From contig JAKOUW010000235.1 in the NCBI GenBank assembly GCA_029782365.1, positions 62,001 to 126,000 on the forward strand: a DNA stretch of 64,000 nt. Reading direction: 5' to 3'. The notes beneath the pieces are model-generated. The model saw only the letters and a program-made list of their open reading frames with translations, was not told where the DNA came from and did not search any database. This DNA comes from Chloroflexota bacterium. GTDB lineage: Bacteria > Chloroflexota > Anaerolineae > Anaerolineales > UBA4823. Both the position numbers and the translations under genes were made by a program. Each line of letters begins with the position of its first letter. Position 1 is the first letter of the stretch. This document shows, in pieces, positions 57,102 through 64,000 of the stretch.

Positions 57102-58613
57102 ATGCGAAAGCAAAGCCCTTTTTCCGTCTTGCGGTGGATGTCGCTCGCCATGCTCGCCATTGCGCTTGGCCTGTTGATCTTTCAATTGATTGTGTTCAGC
57201 CGTCTATGGGCTGACTTTCCCTCTGGCTTAAGTATTGGCAATATCCCTGTTGGGCGCCAAAACCGCCAGCAGGCCGCCCAGCGCATTTTGCAGGTGTATT
57301 CATTGCCGGTTGAACTGCATTACAACGATGCCATTATCTTGTTAGAACCTTCTACAGTAAATTTTGAGATAAATATCGAGAGTATGTTGGCGGCCGCCGA
57401 ACTTGAGCGCACACGCCAACCCTTCTGGCAAGCTTTTTGGGATTACTTATGGGGCAGCCAACAGGTGACTACCAATATCCCCCTGGCAGTCAGTTATTCG
57501 GAAAGTCGCCTGAGGGCCTATCTGAACACAGAAATTGCCCAAAGATATGATCAGGCGGCTGTCCCGCCCCAACCCATACCGGGCACGGTGCAGTTTCAGC
57601 CAGGCAGCCAGGGAACTTCCCTGGATATTGATCGGTCGGTCCCGTTAATCGATAACGCCTTGCGCTCCAGCACCAACCGGGTCGTCAACCTGCTGCTCAG
57701 CCGCAGTAACCCCAGCCGTCCTTCATTCCAAAACCTGGATATCTTATTAAAACAGACGATAATTGATGTGAACGGCTACGATGGAGCAGTGGGTATTTAT
57801 GTCAGCGACTTACAGACCGGGCAGGAAACCACATTCATTTACGACAACAAAGATTTGGTGAATACACCTCCCGACCTGGCGTTTACCGCAAGCAGCACAA
57901 TCAAAATTCCGATTATGGTATCAGCGTTCCGCCGGCTGGGTGATCGCCCCAACCAGGATATCGCCATGTCGCCGGAGGTGGTGTCTAACCTGGATAAGAT
58001 GATCAGCCGTTCGGACAACAATGCCACAGATTGGATTATGGAAAACGTCATCGCTGCCGGCAGAGGGCCGCTGCTCGTCAGCGCGGATATGAAAACACTG
58101 GGCCTGGAAGATACATTCATCGCCGGTTATTTCTATTCCGGCGCGCCGATGCTTAACCGTTTTAAAACGCCTGCCAATTCACGTACCGATGTAACGATCG
58201 AGCGCGATCCTTACAGCCAGACCACCGCAGCAGAAATGGGTATGCTGTTAGAGGATATCTACCAATGCGCCACAGTCTCCGGGGGTTCCTTGATCGCGGT
58301 TTTCCCTGGGGAAATTACCCAATCTGAATGCCAAACTATGCTAGATTATATGAAGAACGACCGCTCTCCCTATTTAATCCTGGCTGGGCTGCCAGATGGA
58401 ACAGAAGTTGCTCATAAACATGGCTGGGTGATCGACCAGTTTGGCATTATCAAGGATATGAGCGATGCCGCTGTCGTTTACACCAAAAGCGGCAATTATG
58501 TATTGACGGTTTATCTTTACCACCCAAGACAGCTTGTTTTCGACACGGCCAATAAACTGGTAGCCGATATTTCCAAGGCAGTTTACAACTACTTCAATTT
58601 GCCCCAACGCTGA
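57102..58613 (+). CDS. Membrane-anchored class A beta-lactamase-like serine hydrolase
   Basis: A 503-residue protein with one N-terminal membrane helix (WMSLAMLAIALGLLIFQLIV). The N-terminal extracytoplasmic part (about 40-210) resembles the VanW/YoaR-associated peptidoglycan-binding module (GLSIGNIPVGRQNRQQAAQR). Residues about 225-500 form a penicillin-recognising hydrolase: Ser265-x-x-Lys268 in TASSTIKIPIM, Ser304-Asp305-Asn306 in SRSDNNATDW and Lys439-His-Gly441 in the place of the KTG motif. The Glu of the omega loop of true beta-lactamases is not clear, so a role in cell-wall peptide turnover or as a beta-lactamase are both possible. It stands alone, between two minus-strand units. Confidence 0.88.
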   Translation: MRKQSPFSVLRWMSLAMLAIALGLLIFQLIVFSRLWADFPSGLSIGNIPVGRQNRQQAAQRILQVYSLPVELHYNDAIILLEPSTVNFEINIESMLAAAELERTRQPFWQAFWDYLWGSQQVTTNIPLAVSYSESRLRAYLNTEIAQRYDQAAVPPQPIPGTVQFQPGSQGTSLDIDRSVPLIDNALRSSTNRVVNLLLSRSNPSRPSFQNLDILLKQTIIDVNGYDGAVGIYVSDLQTGQETTFIYDNKDLVNTPPDLAFTASSTIKIPIMVSAFRRLGDRPNQDIAMSPEVVSNLDKMISRSDNNATDWIMENVIAAGRGPLLVSADMKTLGLEDTFIAGYFYSGAPMLNRFKTPANSRTDVTIERDPYSQTTAAEMGMLLEDIYQCATVSGGSLIAVFPGEITQSECQTMLDYMKNDRSPYLILAGLPDGTEVAHKHGWVIDQFGIIKDMSDAAVVYTKSGNYVLTVYLYHPRQLVFDTANKLVADISKAVYNYFNLPQR

Positions 58614-58621
58614 CCATAAAT

Positions 58622-59752
58622 CTACAAAGAAAGGTGACCGCCAAGCGCATCATCGACAAACGCGCAAAACTCTTGCTGAAAGCGCTCCCTGGAAAAGCGC
58701 TCAGCATTGCGCCTGCAGCTTTCAGGAGCAATCTTCTGCATTTCCCGCTCGAAGATAAACACTGCCTGCTGCAGAGCGGAAGCGGACTGCTCAAAGAAAA
58801 AAATACCCGTTGGATCAGGCTCGCTGAGCGGGCGGATCGTTTCGCAGGCGCCGCCGCGCCCAAAGGCAATCACCGGTGTGCCGCAGGCCTGGGCTTCGAC
58901 TGGCGTGATACCAAAATCTTCTTGGGCAGCGATCACGAAGGCGCGCGCCCGGCGTAGATAGTCATGGAGAACATCAGCCGGTTGGGCAGGCAAAAACTGA
59001 ATATTGGCTTTACCCTTCGCCTGGATTTTCTTCTGCATTGGTCCTTCACCGATGACAACCAGTTTCTTCTCTGGCATCTGAGAGAAGGCTTCCACAATTA
59101 AATTGATTTTTTTATACGGCACAATCCGAGATACCGCCAGGTAAAAGTTCTCTTTTTTTTCTTGCAGGCTGAAGGCCTGGATATCCACCGGCGGGTAGAT
59201 CACCCGCGCCGGGCGGCGGTAGGTCTTCAGAATGCGCCTGGCGATGAAGTTGGAATTGGCGGCAAAATAATCGACCCCGTTGGCAGCGCGCAAATCCCAC
59301 TCACGCAGGTGGTGCAAAATCCAGCGCAGTATCCAACCCAACGGGCTTTTTTCCAGGCCCATTTCACGGATGTATTCATGCTGCATATCCCAGGCGTAGC
59401 GCATGGGCGTATGGACATAAGACAAATGCAGTTGGTCCGGGCTGGTTAGCACACCTTTCGCAACTGCATGGCTGCAGGAAATCACCAGCTCATAAGATGA
59501 AACATCGAATTGCTCCACTGCCAGCGGCATCAAGGGAATATAATAACGATAATAACGCCGAGCCAAAGGAAAGGATTGGAGAATTGAGGTTGTGATGGAA
59601 TGGCCTGCCAGGAACTGTCGCTGTTGACGGGGGAAATAATCCAGCAAGGTGAACAAATCAGCCTGCGGAAAAAGTTCGAGCAGTTGAGCAAGAACTTTTT
59701 CCGAGCCGCCAGGTACAATCAACCAATCATGAATGATGGCGACTTTTTTCAT
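58622..59752 (-). CDS. Family 4 glycosyltransferase
   Basis: A GT-B fold transferase of 376 residues acting in the cytoplasm on polysaccharide or glycolipid. The N-terminal domain starts MKKVAIIHDWLIVPGGSEKV and has the block HLSYVHTPMRYAWDMQHEYI, often seen in mannosyltransferases of capsule clusters. The C-terminal domain has RIVPYKKINLIVEAF, KLVVIGEGPMQKKI, and the nucleotide-sugar site EDFGITPVEAQACGTPVIAF with the ExxxxxxxE pattern. It is transcribed away from the next glycosyltransferase; 93 bases separate the two starts. Donor sugar unknown. Confidence 0.92.
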   Translation of the reverse strand: MKKVAIIHDWLIVPGGSEKVLAQLLELFPQADLFTLLDYFPRQQRQFLAGHSITTSILQSFPLARRYYRYYIPLMPLAVEQFDVSSYELVISCSHAVAKGVLTSPDQLHLSYVHTPMRYAWDMQHEYIREMGLEKSPLGWILRWILHHLREWDLRAANGVDYFAANSNFIARRILKTYRRPARVIYPPVDIQAFSLQEKKENFYLAVSRIVPYKKINLIVEAFSQMPEKKLVVIGEGPMQKKIQAKGKANIQFLPAQPADVLHDYLRRARAFVIAAQEDFGITPVEAQACGTPVIAFGRGGACETIRPLSEPDPTGIFFFEQSASALQQAVFIFEREMQKIAPESCRRNAERFSRERFQQEFCAFVDDALGGHLSL

Positions 59753-59845
59753 ACGCTCAACACAAAGAAGCTCACGTTATTCATTATATCGGCGAATCAT
59801 CCAGCATTATAGCAGTGACTGCGGGAAGCTATTAACCAAATACCC

Positions 59846-60937
59846 ATGAAAGAACTGCTCATTAATGGCCGGTTCTTGACCCAACCGATGGCTGGCGTCC
59901 AGCGTTATGCACAGGAATTGTTGCGCCAATTTGACCAGATGCTCGGTGCTGGCGAAATCGATCCTAATCGTTACCGGTTGATCTGCCTGGCACCCCGCGA
60001 AGCGAACCAGGCGCCGGGCTGGCAGCATATACTTTTCCAACCCACCGGCCGATTCTCCGGAAACCTGTGGGAGCAGGTTGATCTACCGCACGCCGCAGGC
60101 AGCAGGTTGTTGCTGAACACAGGCAACAGCGCGCCTTTCACCCTCCATCGGCAGGTTGTTTGCCTGCACGATGCCTCAGTTTTTGCCGTACCGCAGAGCT
60201 ACCGCCTGGCCTACCGCTTGAAACACCGTATTCTGCTGCCGCGCCTGGCTCACAAAGTGCAAGGCATCATCACTGTCTCCCGTTTTTCCCAGGCTGAGTT
60301 GGCTCGTTGGTTGGCAATCCAACCCAGCCGCCTCAAGGTAATCCCGCTGGCAGGCGAGCACATTCTCAGGTGCGAACCGGATACAGCCACCTTTGCCAGG
60401 CGGCAAATCCAGCCGCCGTATTTCCTGTGCCTGGGCGGTAATGGACTGCATAAAAATTTTCGGGTGGTTATCGAAGCCGCCAGGCTGCTTGAACCGAACC
60501 GCAGCGGGCTGGTTCTGGCCGGCAGTGCGCCGGAGCATATTTTCCAGAGACATGTCCAGGTCTCTTCGGCCAGCCTGATCCTGCTTGGACGAGTTAGCGA
60601 CGCCGAACTGCATGCTCTCTACCACCAGGCTGCTGGGCTGATCCTCCCTTCCTTTTACGAAGGCTTTGGACTACCCGCCCTCGAGGCGATGAACTGCGGC
60701 TGCCCGGTGATCGCCGCCCGCTGCGCCGCCATACCAGAGGTCTGCCAGCAGGCTGCCCTGTATTTCAACCATAATCAACCGGTTGAACTGGCGAACTGGA
60801 TGGAGCGCCTGCTGGCAGATCCAGGGCTTTCCGCAAAAATGCGACGGGCAGGCCAGGAACAGGCGCTCAAGTTCTCCTGGCGCAAGACGGCGCTGGAAAC
60901 CTGGCGCTATTTGCAGGAAATCCTTGAAGGTGGTTAA
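59846..60937 (+). CDS. Family 4 glycosyltransferase
   Basis: A 363-residue GT-B transferase. Motifs: GRFLTQPMAGVQRYAQELLR at the N terminus, VCLHDASVFAVPQSY and ITVSRFSQAELARWLAI in the acceptor domain, then YFLCLGGNGLHKNFRVVIEA, LLGRVSDAELHALYHQA and the donor-site block FYEGFGLPALEAMNCGCPVI. The second half is typical of mannosyl/rhamnosyl transferases of the WbdA/WsaE kind, but the donor cannot be told. It is divergent from the previous GT4 gene and lies 55 bases before tRNA-Arg. Confidence 0.92.
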   Translation: MKELLINGRFLTQPMAGVQRYAQELLRQFDQMLGAGEIDPNRYRLICLAPREANQAPGWQHILFQPTGRFSGNLWEQVDLPHAAGSRLLLNTGNSAPFTLHRQVVCLHDASVFAVPQSYRLAYRLKHRILLPRLAHKVQGIITVSRFSQAELARWLAIQPSRLKVIPLAGEHILRCEPDTATFARRQIQPPYFLCLGGNGLHKNFRVVIEAARLLEPNRSGLVLAGSAPEHIFQRHVQVSSASLILLGRVSDAELHALYHQAAGLILPSFYEGFGLPALEAMNCGCPVIAARCAAIPEVCQQAALYFNHNQPVELANWMERLLADPGLSAKMRRAGQEQALKFSWRKTALETWRYLQEILEGG

Positions 60938-60992
60938 AACCGTGACGGCCTTAGCCTGGCAGGTAAAAAATTAAGGTATAATCCAGGCCAAC

Positions 60993-61068
60993 GCCCTCGT
61001 AGCTCAATGGACAGAGCGCCTGACTTCGGATCAGACGGTTGCGGGTTCGACTCCTGCCGGGGGCGCCA
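60993..61068 (+). tRNA. tRNA-Arg (anticodon TCG)
   Basis: A complete cloverleaf of 76 bases with encoded CCA. The acceptor stem is GCCCTCG/CGGGGGC (one T-G pair), the D arm contains GCTCAATGGACAGAGC, the anticodon loop is CTTCGGA with TCG at 34-36, and the T arm is GCGGG-TTCGACT-CCTGC. Anticodon TCG reads CGA and related Arg codons. A TATAAT box at 60977-60982 lies 10 bases upstream. Confidence 0.96.
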
Positions 61069-61074
61069 GTATAT

Positions 61075-61104
61075 GTGGGGGATTTGGGTCGTCCAAATCC
61101 CCAC
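61075..61104 (+). terminator. Hairpin downstream of tRNA-Arg
   Basis: GTGGGGGATTTGG and CCAAATCCCCAC pair as a 12-bp stem with one bulged G and a 5-base loop (GTCGT), starting 6 bases after the CCA end. There is no T run, so it may end the transcript weakly or guide 3' processing. Confidence 0.55.
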
Positions 61105-61198
61105 TCGTAGATCAATATCGTCTACTCTTCCAAAACTATTTTTATTCCATATTTCCTGAACCCGACTTCCTCAACCCGTGCTAAAATCTCGGGAGCTT

Positions 61199-63580
61199 AT
61201 GCAAACCGAATCCTCGCTTCCGATTGAAGTCGTCCGGCCACATATCGTCTCTGTCCGCAGCCTGGTGGAATTTGTCTTACAGTCCGGAGACTTGACCCTT
61301 GGCGGCTTTCAAAGGCGCGACCGCGCCCAGGCCGGCACGCAGGGCCACCGGCAGGTGCAGCGCTCCCGCGCCGCAGGTTACGAAGCTGAAGTGGAGGTTG
61401 CTTACCGGCTGGAAAGCGCCGATCTGCCGCTCGAAGTGCACGGCCGGATCGATGGTCTGTATGCCAGCAATGAACCTGTGATCATCGAAGAGATCAAGAC
61501 CACCACCCTGAGCCTGGACCTTGTGAATGAAGATCACAATCACCTGCATTGGGCGCAGGCGCAGTGTTACGCCTTTATGTACGCCAACTTGCACAATTTG
61601 AAATGCATCACAGTCCAATTGACCTATTACCACCTGGACAGCCGCCAGGAAAAAACCTTCGAGCGCCACTTTACAATGCCGTCGTTAGAATCTTTTTTCT
61701 TCGATCTGATCACGGCTTACCTGGGCTGGATTCAAAAGATGCGTACCCTGCAGACCAGGCGCGATAAATCAATCCAACAGCTCGAATTCCCCTATGCAGA
61801 TTATCGCCCGGGCCAGCGCGCCATGGCCGTGGAAATTTACAAGACGATTCGGGCGAACGGCCGCATGTATGTGCAGTCGCCGACTGGCGTGGGGAAGACC
61901 ATCGCCGCTCTCTTCCCGGCGGTGAAAGCCATTGGGCAGGGTTTGGTAGCCAAGATCTTTTACCTGACGGCAAAAACACCCGGGCGCCTGGTAGCCGAGA
62001 AGGCGCTGGAGGATATGCGCAAGGCCAACTTGCGGCTCATAAGCGTAACACTGACAGCCAAAGAGAAGATCTGTTTTTGTCCGCCAGTCAACTGTGACCC
62101 GGAAGTCTGTGTTTTTGCCCGCGGCTATTTTGACAAGGTGAAAACGGCGCTGGAAGAAATTGACCAGCACCAGGCCTTCACCCGCCCGGTAATTGAGGAA
62201 ATCGCACAAAAACACCAGATCTGCCCGTTTGAATTCTCGTTGGACCTGGCTTTATGGGCCGATTGCATCATCTGCGATTACAACTATGCCTTCGATCCAC
62301 GAGTTTATCTGCACCGTTTTTTTGATTTCAGCGAGGAGCCGTACGTCTTTCTCATCGATGAAGCCCATAACCTGCCGGATCGCGCCAGGGCAATGTACTC
62401 GGCCGAATTGAGCAAACAGGCTGTGCTGGATCTCCAACATGTCCTCAAACCACATTTGCCCGGGTTGGCAAAAAAGCTGATCGCTATTAACAAGATCTTG
62501 TTGGAAATCCGTAAAGCCTGCCAGGCGGGCGGCATAAATGCACTGGTTGAAAATGAGCCCTCTGAAACGCTGCTCAAATCGCTGCGAGAATTTAACCAAA
62601 TGGCAGAAGATTGGTTGGTCTTGAACCAGCCCGCCCCATTCAGGCAGGAATTGTTGGAATTCTATTTCTCGAGCATTAACTATCTGCGCACGGCCGAATA
62701 TTTCGATACGTATTACGTATCCTATTTTGAACGCCTGGGAACTGCCGATCTGAAAGCGAAGTTATTTTGCCTGGATCCGGCTCCAATGCTGGCTGCCCCG
62801 CTGGATCGCAGCCAATCGGCTGTCTTTTTCTCAGCGACACTGCTGCCAATGGATTACTTTATGAACCTCCTGACCGGCGCCGGGGATCATCCGAAGCGCA
62901 TCTTTCAGTCCCCTTTCCCTGCGGAAAATGCTTGCCTGCTGATCCACAACCAAATTTCCACGAAATATGCGCAGCGCGCAGATTCATACGCTGCGGTGGC
63001 CTCGTCGATTGAGACTATTTGCGGCACTCGTATGGGCAACTACCTGGTTTATTTTCCATCCTATGCCTATCTGGAGAAAGTGCTCGAACTGCTTAAGGAG
63101 AGAATGCCGGAGAGTCAGCTTCTCGTTCAGGGCCGGGGCATGACTGAAGCCGAGCGCGACGCCTTCCTGATGCATTTTTCGGCCGAAAACCAGGAAACCC
63201 TGGTAGGGCTGGCCGTGATGGGGGGCATCTTTGGCGAAGGGATTGACCTGGTCGGAGACCGGTTGATCGGCGTCATAGTGGTCGGTGTGGGGATTCCCCA
63301 ATTGGGGCTTGAAAGAGACCTGATCAAAGCTTACTATGATCGCCAAACTGGCAGCGGATTTGCCTTTGCTTACCAATACCCTGGTTTCAACCGCGTGCTC
63401 CAGGCAACCGGGCGGGTCATTCGCACGGAGACAGACCGGGGAATCATCGTATTGATCGATGAACGCTTTACCCATGCCCGCTACCGCCAATTGTTCCCTA
63501 CCCACTGGCAGGGCTTTCAAGTTGTGCAAAACACCAGTGAGCTGAAAGACAAACTGGCACGCTTTTGGTCGCAGGCTTAG
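61199..63580 (+). CDS. XPD/DinG-type DNA helicase fused to a PD-(D/E)XK nuclease
   Basis: A 793-residue superfamily 2 helicase. The N-terminal 190 residues form a Cas4/RecB-like nuclease: VHGRIDGLY with Asp85, VIIEEIKTTT with Glu97/Glu98-x-Lys100, and the following WAQAQCYAFMYA with the helix Gln. The helicase part has Walker A SPTGVGKT (Lys233), a set of Cys in the iron-sulfur position (ICFCPPVNCDPEVC and a later ICPFEF), LIDEAHNLPDRAR (DEAH at 387-390) and, at the end, GVGIPQLGLERDL and FNRVLQATGRVIRTETDRG for motifs V-VI. XPD/DinG enzymes unwind DNA 5' to 3' in repair. ATG 61199 with GGGAG is taken; an in-frame GTG at 61178 would add 7 residues. Confidence 0.9.
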   Translation: MQTESSLPIEVVRPHIVSVRSLVEFVLQSGDLTLGGFQRRDRAQAGTQGHRQVQRSRAAGYEAEVEVAYRLESADLPLEVHGRIDGLYASNEPVIIEEIKTTTLSLDLVNEDHNHLHWAQAQCYAFMYANLHNLKCITVQLTYYHLDSRQEKTFERHFTMPSLESFFFDLITAYLGWIQKMRTLQTRRDKSIQQLEFPYADYRPGQRAMAVEIYKTIRANGRMYVQSPTGVGKTIAALFPAVKAIGQGLVAKIFYLTAKTPGRLVAEKALEDMRKANLRLISVTLTAKEKICFCPPVNCDPEVCVFARGYFDKVKTALEEIDQHQAFTRPVIEEIAQKHQICPFEFSLDLALWADCIICDYNYAFDPRVYLHRFFDFSEEPYVFLIDEAHNLPDRARAMYSAELSKQAVLDLQHVLKPHLPGLAKKLIAINKILLEIRKACQAGGINALVENEPSETLLKSLREFNQMAEDWLVLNQPAPFRQELLEFYFSSINYLRTAEYFDTYYVSYFERLGTADLKAKLFCLDPAPMLAAPLDRSQSAVFFSATLLPMDYFMNLLTGAGDHPKRIFQSPFPAENACLLIHNQISTKYAQRADSYAAVASSIETICGTRMGNYLVYFPSYAYLEKVLELLKERMPESQLLVQGRGMTEAERDAFLMHFSAENQETLVGLAVMGGIFGEGIDLVGDRLIGVIVVGVGIPQLGLERDLIKAYYDRQTGSGFAFAYQYPGFNRVLQATGRVIRTETDRGIIVLIDERFTHARYRQLFPTHWQGFQVVQNTSELKDKLARFWSQA

Positions 63581-63684
63581 GGAATTCCTCCACCCGTTTT
63601 CCCTGCCTTGTCGGCTTCTGCCTGCCTGGCACGCAAGGCACACATGATAAAATAACTGCCTAATCAACTCATGCCGGCGGTCTT

Positions 63685-64000
63685 ATGCAACCCTCCTCAT
63701 TTGCGATCGAAGAAATAGCCAAATATCCCGCACCCGGGAATATCGCCCCAGGTTCTTTTGCGTTCAGCCCGGATGACCGGCTGCTGTCTTACCTTTACAG
63801 CCCCGAACGCACGCTCGCTCGCCAGTTATTTGCGTATGATATGGCTTCCAGAACACACCGCCAGTTTTTTTCAACCGACCACACCACAACCGAGGAAAAT
63901 ATCTCGCCGGCTGAAGCGCTGCGCCGCGAGCGCCAGCGCCAGTTAGTCACTGGCGTGACTCATTACGAATGGGCCTCGAAGGGACGCCGGGTCCTGGTCA
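63685..64000 (+). CDS. Dipeptidyl-peptidase IV-like (S9) protein, N-terminal part (partial)
   Basis: The reading frame from ATG 63685 stays open to the window end (105 residues). It begins with SFAIEEIAKYPAPGNIAPGS and shows a beta-propeller blade pattern (FAFSPDDRLLSYLYSPE, QLFAYDMASRTHRQFF). It then has ALRRERQRQLVTGVTHYEW, matching the Arg-rich helix and following strand of the DPP IV N-terminal propeller. The catalytic hydrolase domain must lie beyond the window. It follows the helicase by 104 bases. Confidence 0.78.
   Translation, partial: MQPSSFAIEEIAKYPAPGNIAPGSFAFSPDDRLLSYLYSPERTLARQLFAYDMASRTHRQFFSTDHTTTEENISPAEALRRERQRQLVTGVTHYEWASKGRRVLV

Overview
The window looks like part of the chromosome of a Chloroflexota bacterium, probably class Anaerolineae. 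This is inferred from gene content and protein style: proline/threonine-rich linkers ending in a short Phe-Leu-Pro-Leu-Val tail on a secreted protease, tandem FemX-type transferases, a TgpA-like transglutaminase, many extracellular multidomain proteins and no outer-membrane genes. No database was available, so the assignment rests on recognition only. No transposon, phage, CRISPR array or rRNA was seen. There is one tRNA (Arg, anticodon TCG).

Layout. 1-3059 (minus): membrane-arm genes of NADH-quinone oxidoreductase in the order nuoA, terminator, nuoH, nuoJ, nuoK, nuoL (cut by the window edge); nuoBCD and nuoI are not between them. 3243-4326 (minus): two unknown genes, one apparently frameshifted. 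4516-15422 (plus): creatininase-family amidohydrolase, RidA, an OmpR-type two-component pair, then a surface-polysaccharide/envelope block (GT2, polyprenyl-phosphate sugar transferase, nucleotide-sugar dehydratase, two FemX paralogues) and a D-cysteine desulfhydrase-like enzyme. 15412-19053 (minus): TgpA-like transglutaminase and proline dehydrogenase.

19079-40062 is the most unusual part. It carries a sigma-54 gene with a zinc-ribbon-like insertion, a PAS/GAF histidine kinase and a sigma-54 activator that lacks a DNA-binding domain and has a variant GAFTGA loop. Near-consensus -24/-12 promoters lie in front of rpoN (two) and in front of a tightly packed nine-gene operon (25682-40015) that ends at a strong terminator. 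That operon encodes an FtsZ paralogue with a changed T7 loop, two TIM-barrel glycosidase-like proteins whose catalytic Asn-Glu-Pro motif appears lost, small soluble and membrane proteins, a degenerate LytR/CpsA/Psr-like protein, a 2003-residue TPR solenoid and a 932-residue TPR-linked peptidase of the caspase/gingipain fold. I read it as a sigma-54-switched cytoskeleton, envelope and protease module that I do not recognise as described; its function is open.

40236-54857 (plus): a pseudo-receiver protein, then an exported set made of a 2089-residue surface protein, three cupredoxin-fold proteins (two carry complementary halves of a multicopper-oxidase ligand set), a lipoprotein and a membrane protein sharing one domain, and a subtilisin-like protease. 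54882-56920 (minus): a NarL-type two-component system. 57102-60937: a class A beta-lactamase-like serine hydrolase and two divergent GT4 glycosyltransferases. 60993-64000: tRNA-Arg, a nuclease-fused XPD/DinG-type helicase and the start of a dipeptidyl-peptidase IV-like gene. No stretch longer than about 220 bases lacks a gene or a described signal.
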